From contig DATCYD010000037.1 in NCBI GenBank assembly GCA_036570465.1, positions 1 through 19,534 of the forward strand: DNA of 19,534 nt, in the 5' to 3' direction. The translations under genes were made by a program, and so were the position numbers. Source of the stretch: Anseongella sp036570465. GTDB lineage: Bacteria > Bacteroidota > Bacteroidia > Sphingobacteriales > Sphingobacteriaceae. The notes below the pieces were generated by a model that did not search any database, was not told the DNA's origin, and was given only the letters and a program-made list of their open reading frames with translations. Shown piece by piece: positions 9,482 to 16,023 of this stretch (positions are counted from its first letter, which is position 1; each line of letters opens with the position of its first letter).

Positions 9482-10741
9482 TTAGTTCATGTCTTTTGGA
9501 TTGAAAATCGTTGCCGCAATATACCGGTAAGGCGGACTACCAGCTTTAGCGTTATTATTCCAATAATAAACGACTACCAATTGACCATCAGGGCGTTGCA
9601 CCATCCGGGGATATCCGATGTCCGGCGTTGCACCATCGTTACTCCGGAGCACGATCTCTTTTCCCCAGGTTTTTCCATTGTCCTTGCTGAATTTAACCTC
9701 GAGACGCGAATTCCGGGCGGCACGGACAGCATAGGCCAAACATAAGCGGCCGTCTTTCAGCTTAACCAATGCCGGAGGAGAGCCTCCCACGCCGGTATTG
9801 GATACGGGATCATGTTGCTTTTTCCAGGTAAGACCATTGTCTTTTGAAAGGTAGCTGCTTAATAAGTCTCTACCGTCATTTTCACGTTGGCGAATAATGG
9901 ATAAGATCTTATTTGATGACAGGCGGATGCTTGAAGGCATTGTCAGAAAACCTTTCATGTCTTCGCCCGTTCGGTCGGGACCGATCCAGGAAAGCAACTT
10001 CCACGAAATGCCGCCATCTACCGTACGGGATACGCCGACTTTCCCGTGTCCCACGGAAACAAATGAAAGCAAATCATGCCGGTCGTTGACGATATAGTCG
10101 GTACGGTTGGTTGTACCCGGCTGATACTGCGGGAATTTAAATGCACCCTTCCACGATTTGCCCCGATCATAGGAATAATAAAAATGCGTGGGGCCTACGG
10201 TATTGGTGACGCGCTGGAATGTCAATGCCAGATCGGGGTGATTGAAGTTGATTGGTGCGGTCAACGATACAGGCGCCTTTGCACTGTCTTTCAATCTATT
10301 GTTATACCTTTCTGCCGTTTGTCCATTCGCGAACGCATCTTCTATTGACCAGGTCATTCCGCCGTCAAGACTTCTTGCATAAAAATCTCGGGCGGTCTCC
10401 TGATCATATTTATGCCCCTTTTGCTCCTTGTGTTTTGCGCGCACAAAGCCTACCAGGATTTCATTGCCCCAAATCCATATGCCATGATTGGCGGGCCAGC
10501 CTCCAAACTCACCTTTCTTATAAAATACTTTTATGTGCTTTATGTCCTTGTTACCGGTACTATCGTTTGTATCAGAGCCACTGTTTTTCAGTATTGTTTG
10601 TCGGGCATCAGTGGTGATGCAATGCACATCGGCATACGAGCGATCCTTCCCGATAAAAGTCAGCAGGGTCATGCAGGTCAGCAGTTGCAGCAGCCGAAAA
10701 AAGTGTTTACTTCCCTTCAACTTTAAGGAGTCTATTCTCAT
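9482..10741 (-). CDS. Exported sialidase-like Asp-box beta-propeller protein
   Basis: A 419-residue protein with an uncleaved-looking basic N-terminus and hydrophobic core (about 14-31), with a likely signal cleavage after SYA (36-38). Five Asp-boxes are visible: SLDGGMTW (124-131), SYDRGKSW (190-197), TVDGGISW (240-247), SKDNGLTW (299-306) and SKDNGKTW (352-359), so it is a six-bladed sialidase-type propeller. The N-terminal region GGWPANHGIWIWGNEILVGF is unlike the lipoprotein sialidase at the left end, so the two are different subfamilies rather than recent duplicates. Catalytic activity cannot be asserted; such propellers also occur in non-sialidase glycosidases and lyases. The ATG at 10741 lies 35 bp inside the end of the upstream kinase gene; the next internal Met (Met24) would destroy the signal peptide, so the overlapping start is favoured. 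Confidence 0.85.
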   Translation of the reverse strand: MRIDSLKLKGSKHFFRLLQLLTCMTLLTFIGKDRSYADVHCITTDARQTILKNSGSDTNDSTGNKDIKHIKVFYKKGEFGGWPANHGIWIWGNEILVGFVRAKHKEQKGHKYDQETARDFYARSLDGGMTWSIEDAFANGQTAERYNNRLKDSAKAPVSLTAPINFNHPDLALTFQRVTNTVGPTHFYYSYDRGKSWKGAFKFPQYQPGTTNRTDYIVNDRHDLLSFVSVGHGKVGVSRTVDGGISWKLLSWIGPDRTGEDMKGFLTMPSSIRLSSNKILSIIRQRENDGRDLLSSYLSKDNGLTWKKQHDPVSNTGVGGSPPALVKLKDGRLCLAYAVRAARNSRLEVKFSKDNGKTWGKEIVLRSNDGATPDIGYPRMVQRPDGQLVVVYYWNNNAKAGSPPYRYIAATIFNPKDMN

Positions 10742-12428
10742 GATTATGTTTATTTAAGTGTTGGTCCTGGCCGGGAGTAATGGCGTAGGATGCATTTCCC
10801 AGCCAGCAGTATTTTTGATATAATGTTTTATATACTTTGCTTTTCCTTTTTTCAGGTAGGTAGTGCTGATCAAATCCGGAAGCCATCACCCCCTGGGCTT
10901 CTTCAATGCTCCCATAAATACCGCTTGCTGTAGCTGCGCATATAGCTGCCCCCAACGCGCAGGCATGTTCAGACTTGGTTGTTTTAACAGGCATATCCAG
11001 CACATTCGATAGGGTCTGGATTGCATAAGGTGATTTTTGGGGAATTCCACCCATCGCGATGACCTCTTTTATCTCCACTTGTTCTTGCCGGAGACATTCC
11101 ACGATCGCTTTGGAACCGAAGGCGGTGGCCTCGACCATGGCTTTGAACAACTGCGGAGCATCTGTTCCTAATCGTAGTCCGGCCAGGGCAGCGGTCCGGG
11201 AAAAGTCGGCATCGGGTGTTCGGCGTCCGTTGATCCAATCAAGGGCGATCACATCGTTTTCATTAACTGTTAAGCTGGCGGCCTTATCAGCAAGTGCAGG
11301 TAGGATCTGAGCTGCAGCATTGCTGAGCACTTCGGCCGGAAGCATCCCGGCGAGCAGTTCTTCCAGGGGAAAAGCCAGTATATCTCTGAGCCAGGCATAT
11401 AAATCACCGAAAGCCGATTGTCCCGCTTCCAGGCCGGTCATTCCCGGTAAAATAGAACCATCAGCTTGCCCGCAGATACCCTTAACAGCTTGCCGGCTGT
11501 ATTTTTCCATCGGAACCACCAGCATATCGCAAGTCGAGGTACCCATGACTTTTACCATGCTCCCCTGTCCGATGCCTGCTCCAATGGCACCCATGTGGGC
11601 GTCTATTGCCCCTACTCCGACTTTCACACCTTCAGGCAAGCCCCAGCGCCGGGCCCAGTAGGGAGCGAGTATTCCCGCGAATTGATCGCTCGTATAAGTA
11701 TCCTGGTAAAGTCGTTGACGTAGCTCGCCCAGATAAGGATCCAGATTACTAAGGAATTTTTCTGATGGCAAACCTCCGAAATCATCATGCCACATGGCCT
11801 TATGTCCCGCGGCGCAGCGGCTGCGTTTAAGACTGCAGGGGTCCTTGTGATTGGTTAGTACTGCTGGTATCCAATCGCAATGTTCTAACCATGAAAATGC
11901 ATGTTTTCGCACGCGGGCATTGGTTTTCACGACGTATGATATCTTTGACCAAAACCATTCTGCAGAATAAGTTCCTCCTGAATATCTGGTATAGTCTGTC
12001 TCCCACGTATGTGCCAGGTGGTTGATGGCATCGGCTTCGGCAAAAGCAGTATGATCTTTCCATAGTATGAACATGGCGTCCGGGTCCTTTTCAAAACCCG
12101 GAGTCAATGCCAGCGGGGTACCGGAAACGTCCACGGGAACGGGCGTGGATCCCGTGGTGGCAGCGGAAATACCGGCGATATTCGCAATAAGGTCTGCAGG
12201 GAGTTCCGAAAGTGTCTCTTTCACACAAGCTTCCATGCATTCCAGATGATCCAGCGGATGTTGACGGAAGCGGTTTTCATTTGCTTCACAATACTGCTGC
12301 TCTTTCCACCGTGGATAGGCTTTAACAGCGCTTTTGACATCCTTTCCAGTACGAGCATCTACCAGCAGCGCACGAACCGAATCGGTGCCAAAATCGAGCC
12401 CCATCACATATGTTGCTATATTCTTCAT
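10707..12428 (-). CDS. FGGY-family carbohydrate kinase, AraB/ribulokinase type
   Basis: A 573-residue cytoplasmic kinase of the FGGY family. The N-terminal phosphate-binding loop GLDFGTDSVRALLVD is at 10-24, the catalytic aspartate is Asp276 in VGVGAIDAHMGAIG, and the second ATPase lobe begins near VMGTSTCDMLV (294-304). The length, the TSTCDM segment and the C-terminal MGGIPQKSPYAIQTLSNVLDMPV block match the ribulokinase (AraB) branch better than glycerol or xylulose kinases. It should phosphorylate a ketopentose or 6-deoxy-ketohexose made by the isomerase encoded just upstream. The start ATG overlaps the isomerase stop as ATGA, so the two are probably translationally coupled. No aldolase or epimerase of the AraD/FucA type is found in the window, so the next step must be encoded elsewhere. 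Exact substrate unresolved, hence no symbol. Confidence 0.9.
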   Translation of the reverse strand: MKNIATYVMGLDFGTDSVRALLVDARTGKDVKSAVKAYPRWKEQQYCEANENRFRQHPLDHLECMEACVKETLSELPADLIANIAGISAATTGSTPVPVDVSGTPLALTPGFEKDPDAMFILWKDHTAFAEADAINHLAHTWETDYTRYSGGTYSAEWFWSKISYVVKTNARVRKHAFSWLEHCDWIPAVLTNHKDPCSLKRSRCAAGHKAMWHDDFGGLPSEKFLSNLDPYLGELRQRLYQDTYTSDQFAGILAPYWARRWGLPEGVKVGVGAIDAHMGAIGAGIGQGSMVKVMGTSTCDMLVVPMEKYSRQAVKGICGQADGSILPGMTGLEAGQSAFGDLYAWLRDILAFPLEELLAGMLPAEVLSNAAAQILPALADKAASLTVNENDVIALDWINGRRTPDADFSRTAALAGLRLGTDAPQLFKAMVEATAFGSKAIVECLRQEQVEIKEVIAMGGIPQKSPYAIQTLSNVLDMPVKTTKSEHACALGAAICAATASGIYGSIEEAQGVMASGFDQHYLPEKRKSKVYKTLYQKYCWLGNASYAITPGQDQHLNKHNHENRLLKVEGK

Positions 12429-14065
12429 GCTTTAAATAAGCGCCCGTCGCTATCTACTTCTCCACAGAAACTAACCTTCAACCCCAATGCGGCAAGGACC
12501 GCTGCCTTGATTCGGCAGGCCCGGTGAGCTTTCGCCTCATCCGGCGCATACACGACTTGTATATGATTGGCTTTATGGCGGGCCATCAGCTGATCACGAC
12601 TTACACCTTTTAGGACAGCATGCATAACAGGCCATTGGGGAGTCGTCTCCCGCCAGCGGCGCGCAGTTTCCTCATCGGGCAGTTTTACAACTTCTCCCAC
12701 ACCAAGGTCGGCATGGAGTTGATGTTCCTTAACGTAAATCCTGCTCCATACAATATGTCCTGGCTTGCTAATGCCTTTCAGCGTACCACCTCCCGAGGGA
12801 AAGTACATGGCGGGTTGTCTTTCACTGACCGCATCCTTGTACCCGTTCAGGAAATGGGCAGCCGGCACCGCTCCGGAGATCAGCAGTACCCATACAAAAT
12901 CGTCGATCCCATTTCCATGATAATGCTGCCCCCAACGGATATCATGCAGGGTATTCTCTCCCGGCATTCCCAGCTGGTTCCATAATTCCCAGGTGAGCAA
13001 CGCATCCAGCCCGGCACACTCGTCCACCTCGTTAAAATGAGGCAAGGCCTGGCCGGCATAAAGCTCCCGGCCCTCCGGATCATAAGCAGGGGGGCGCTCG
13101 CGGTTATTCAACAACCCCTCCACCAGGTCACTGGCTGCTGTGAGGTCCTTTAGACCCTGCTGGTATTGGATACCAATGGTGCTGCACCCGAATTCGCTGG
13201 CAATACGCAGGACAGCGATATACATTTTGCATTGTTCCAGGGTCTGCGATTTAGTCAGTTCGCTTGCGGGATCGCTGCCCCAGTTGAACTTCATTCCCTT
13301 TTCCAGCAGCCAATCCAGAACGGCCATCGCCTCATCATCCTTCACTTCCATCATGCGTGCATATAGAGCAGACTGGCTGAGACGTTCCTTAAAAACGCCG
13401 GTCTCCTGCAGCAACTCATCGGGGATGATCGCATTGTACATTCCCATACAACCTTCGTCAAAAACGCCCATGATCGCTTTGCGCTCACGGAACTGTTGGG
13501 CAAACTCCCGGCCTTTTTGTTCCTCGGCGGCGGGAAGCTTCAGCATTTCATATTGCTTCACATGACCCTGATCGTGTTTCACTGTACCGGTTGCCAGCCA
13601 GTCTTTCAATCCCTCAGTGAAAAAATCGTCTTCAAAATCTTCGCTCCAAAGAGTGCTATAGCATACGCCGGCCTTGCTTAGGGAGCCGTTCAGATTGAGC
13701 ATCCCTACCAAACCCGGCCATTGTCCGCTCCAGTTCGCTACCGTAAGAATGGGCCCGCGATGAGTACTGAGCCCCGCCAGCACATGATGACTATACTGCC
13801 ATACGCTTTCAGCTATGATTAGTGGAACATCAGGGTGAATATTTCGGAAAACATCCATCCCCATTTTCTGGGAATCAATAAAGCCATGCTTTTTTACCGG
13901 ATCATAGGCGTGCGCACGCTTTACGGACCAACCCTGCTTCTGCAGCGCCTTTGTCAGGGAGGCTTCCATCTCCTCTTGAGCCGCCCAGCAGTTCTCATTC
14001 GCCGCCGGACGAAGATCTCCACTTGCTACCAGGCAAAGTGCTCTGTCATTATAAAGGTGATTCAT
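12425..14065 (-). CDS. L-fucose isomerase-like sugar isomerase
   Basis: A 546-residue cytoplasmic protein resembling the FucI/AraA isomerase superfamily, specifically the Bacteroidota group annotated as fucose isomerase. Family-like blocks are LVASGDLRPAANENCWAAQ (12-30), HGFIDSQKMGM (60-70), AESVWQYSHHVLAG (85-98) and LTVANWSGQWPGLVGMLNL (107-125). Candidate metal and catalytic residues are Asp203/Glu204 in VFDEGCMGM, an acidic residue in FNEVDEC (344-350) and His501 in KANHIQVVY near the C-terminus; these are assigned by analogy with FucI, not proved. It would interconvert an aldose and a ketose before phosphorylation by the next gene's kinase. It is the first gene of the operon, starting 19 bp downstream of a -7-like box, and its stop overlaps the kinase start by 4 bp. 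It is somewhat shorter than E. coli FucI (about 590 residues). Confidence 0.8.
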   Translation of the reverse strand: MNHLYNDRALCLVASGDLRPAANENCWAAQEEMEASLTKALQKQGWSVKRAHAYDPVKKHGFIDSQKMGMDVFRNIHPDVPLIIAESVWQYSHHVLAGLSTHRGPILTVANWSGQWPGLVGMLNLNGSLSKAGVCYSTLWSEDFEDDFFTEGLKDWLATGTVKHDQGHVKQYEMLKLPAAEEQKGREFAQQFRERKAIMGVFDEGCMGMYNAIIPDELLQETGVFKERLSQSALYARMMEVKDDEAMAVLDWLLEKGMKFNWGSDPASELTKSQTLEQCKMYIAVLRIASEFGCSTIGIQYQQGLKDLTAASDLVEGLLNNRERPPAYDPEGRELYAGQALPHFNEVDECAGLDALLTWELWNQLGMPGENTLHDIRWGQHYHGNGIDDFVWVLLISGAVPAAHFLNGYKDAVSERQPAMYFPSGGGTLKGISKPGHIVWSRIYVKEHQLHADLGVGEVVKLPDEETARRWRETTPQWPVMHAVLKGVSRDQLMARHKANHIQVVYAPDEAKAHRACRIKAAVLAALGLKVSFCGEVDSDGRLFKA

Positions 14066-14213
14066 TTGGTTTAGCGTTTAACACAAATATCCCACATACG
14101 AAGCCACATTTCTTATGACTTATTAGCCAAATACTATACGTTCTTACCATGTTACTGGAAATGTTCCATTGATTTTTTGTTATATTAGTAGAATAATGCC
14201 TTAACCGAACAGC
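14066..14213. promoter_or_regulatory. Divergent intergenic control region of the PUL operon and the AraC-type regulator
   Basis: This 148-bp stretch separates the two divergent start codons and must carry both promoters. It is AT-rich. On the minus strand it has a -7-like box (14084-14091) and one copy of a 12-bp direct repeat (14100-14111). On the plus strand a T-run ending in TTG (about 14171-14179) and the AT-rich TATATTAG stretch (about 14181-14188) are possible but unconvincing promoter parts for the regulator. No hairpin resembling a riboswitch or terminator is seen. Confidence 0.6.
14084..14091 (-). promoter_or_regulatory. Putative Bacteroidota -7 promoter element of the PUL operon
   Basis: On the minus strand the octamer reads GATATTTG, matching the Bacteroidota -7 consensus TAnnTTTG at every defined position except the first. 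It ends 18 bp before the isomerase ATG, which would leave a short leader. No clear TTTG -33 element sits about 19-20 bp upstream; instead the 12-bp repeat lies there, which would fit an activator-dependent promoter. Position and motif are seen; promoter function is inferred. Confidence 0.35.
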
Positions 14214-14227
14214 ATGAAGCCACATTT
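14100..14227 (+). repeat. 12-bp direct repeat pair GAAGCCACATTT (14100-14111 and 14216-14227)
   Basis: The two copies are exact, in the same orientation, and 116 bp apart start to start, close to eleven helical turns. The first lies just upstream of the operon -7-like box; the second covers codons 1-5 of the AraC-type regulator. The 7 bases after the copies (CTTATGA and TCATAAG) are reverse complements of each other. A chance 12-bp repeat in so short a region is unlikely, so this is a candidate operator pair for the AraC-family protein. Confidence 0.5.
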
Positions 14228-15089
14228 TCATAAGGTACCGGTAAAATCGAATAATTCTTTCAGCATCCGGCAGGATATCGGGACCAACACCGGTCTCTGG
14301 CATTACCACCCGGAACTGGAAATACATTACGTGATCAACGGGCAAGGCTTGCGGTTTATCGGGGATGATATCAGTAATTTCTCAGCCGGCGAGCTTATTT
14401 TGCTTGGAGAGAACCTGCCGCATAAATGGAAGGCAAAAGATGTGAACCCGGAAGAGGATCCCGAACAGGAATTCGAAGCGATCGTGATCCACTTCCTGCC
14501 CGACTGCCTGGGCAAGGACCTCCTGCTTCTTCCAGAGGCCCAACTGATTGGAAGTTTATATGAAAAAGCCCGAAAGGGCATGCTATTCGACGGAGAGAGC
14601 AAATTGAGACTGGCGAACCTCATGCATTCGGCCTTGAAGGCAGAGGGGCTGGAACGGCTTATTGTCTTATTGTCTATACTGAAAATAATGGCGGAATGCA
14701 CCGGATATCAGCATATCACTTCGGCCCATGCCTTTTACCAGTCGAACGAATCGGACATCATCCGGTTGAACAATATCCACGAATATACCTTGTCGAATTA
14801 CAAGCGTGAGATCAGCCTGGAAGAGATTGCTTCTCTCAGCAACCTGAGTGTTACCTCCTTTTGCCGGTATTTTAAACTAATGACGAAAAAGACCTACAAC
14901 GAATTTCTGACCGAGATCAGGATCAGCCACGCCTGCCGCTTACTCATTGAGGATAAGCTGACAACAGACGTCATCTGTTTCGAATGTGGCTTCCATAATA
15001 TCTCAAATTTTTTTCGGCATTTCAAGAAAATGACGGGCATCACACCCTTGAAATACAAGCAGCAGTATTTATCCCGAAAAGCCGTATGA
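14214..15089 (+). CDS. AraC-family transcriptional regulator with cupin sensor domain
   Basis: A 291-residue regulator. The N-terminal cupin (about 5-110) has the histidine-rich strand GLWHYHPELEIHYV (27-40) and LLGENLPHKW (63-72), typical of AraC_binding domains that sense a small sugar-like ligand. The C-terminal pair of helix-turn-helices (about 184-286) includes ISLEEIASLSNLSVTSFCRYFK (200-221) and VICFECGFHNISNFFRHFKK (253-272) with the closing MTGITPLKYKQQY, a strong HTH_18 signature. It is transcribed divergently from the nine-gene PUL operon and probably activates it in response to a breakdown product, and may regulate itself through the repeat overlapping its own start. It is the only plus-strand gene. 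It ends 13 bp from the convergent aldolase gene, with no visible terminator between. Confidence 0.95.
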   Translation: MKPHFHKVPVKSNNSFSIRQDIGTNTGLWHYHPELEIHYVINGQGLRFIGDDISNFSAGELILLGENLPHKWKAKDVNPEEDPEQEFEAIVIHFLPDCLGKDLLLLPEAQLIGSLYEKARKGMLFDGESKLRLANLMHSALKAEGLERLIVLLSILKIMAECTGYQHITSAHAFYQSNESDIIRLNNIHEYTLSNYKREISLEEIASLSNLSVTSFCRYFKLMTKKTYNEFLTEIRISHACRLLIEDKLTTDVICFECGFHNISNFFRHFKKMTGITPLKYKQQYLSRKAV

Positions 15090-15102
15090 AGCACCTTCCT
15101 AC

Positions 15103-16023
15103 CTATATTCCCAAGTCCTTCCTTAATCCCTGGTAAGCCATAAAAAGGTGGTCCATATTTTCCCTGACCCCAGAATCCATGACACCCCCATTCTGTCGTG
15201 AGAAACTGTTCCTGAGAACAGCCCTCCGGCAGAGGAAGTACTTTGCAATGGTGGGATATGCGGCATGCATTACATCCATGTTAGCGGTCAGGAATTTTTG
15301 GAGCTTTTCCACCTGCGCACTGGATTCCGGCTTATCGTAGTTTTCGCAAAGCCATACGATGAGTTCCGGGAAAAAGTTCCCCTGAATACAGGACAAGCCT
15401 TTCGCACCTGCCTTTAAGCTTTCCACGGCATTGACCATATAAGCATCGTACAGCCCGAAATAATAGCCTTTGGTGGCAGCCAGCTTTTCTTTTACAAGGC
15501 CAATATCCAGGCAGGTGTCTTTATGATAGATCACTCTCCCCGTCCCTACAAACCGGGAGAGTTGCGCAGCCGAAAGGACCCTTTTATAAGGCTCGGGGCA
15601 TTCGTAAAAACCCAGCGGAACAGTTTCCGTCAGGTCAAGCAGGCGGAATATCCGCTCATCGAATACCTCATCTTGCTCTTCCTCCCCCGCAATCAGACAG
15701 GTAATAACAATTGCCGCCTGAATACCTGTATCATACATTTTTTTGATGGAATCAGCCTGCTCTTCAACCGGACCTCCAAAGGCTCCCGTAGCCACAACGG
15801 GAACTGCTTTGTCCACCACTTTTAATACGTGTTTCAGGATAGACATCCGCTCCTCGTCATCCAGTGCGTACATTTCACTTGACTGGCAATTAGCAAAAAG
15901 ACCGCTGACGCCAGCCTCCAGGTAGAATTCGATTAAACGGCTGAGCCCTTTATAATCTATACTCCCATTATCCTGAAATGGAGTTAGCATGACAGGAATA
16001 AATTCTTTATATGTTCTTTCCAT
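15103..16023 (-). CDS. DapA/N-acetylneuraminate-lyase-family aldolase
   Basis: A 306-residue (beta/alpha)8-barrel of the class I pyruvate-aldolase superfamily. The Schiff-base lysine is Lys168 in VIYHKDT and the catalytic tyrosine is Tyr140 in GFYECPEPYKR. The usual G-T/S-T-G-E active-site motif is replaced by CQSSE (46-50), so this is not a canonical dihydrodipicolinate synthase and probably not a standard NanA. It likely cleaves or forms a 2-keto-3-deoxy acid in the cytoplasm, receiving substrate from the symporter encoded just upstream, whose reading frame it overlaps by 17 bp. The frame can be extended one codon to a TTG at 16026, but the ATG at 16023 is the natural start. The substrate is not known; sialic acid, KDN, KDO and keto-deoxy sugar acids are all candidates. 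Confidence 0.88.
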   Translation of the reverse strand: MERTYKEFIPVMLTPFQDNGSIDYKGLSRLIEFYLEAGVSGLFANCQSSEMYALDDEERMSILKHVLKVVDKAVPVVATGAFGGPVEEQADSIKKMYDTGIQAAIVITCLIAGEEEQDEVFDERIFRLLDLTETVPLGFYECPEPYKRVLSAAQLSRFVGTGRVIYHKDTCLDIGLVKEKLAATKGYYFGLYDAYMVNAVESLKAGAKGLSCIQGNFFPELIVWLCENYDKPESSAQVEKLQKFLTANMDVMHAAYPTIAKYFLCRRAVLRNSFSRQNGGVMDSGVRENMDHLFMAYQGLRKDLGI

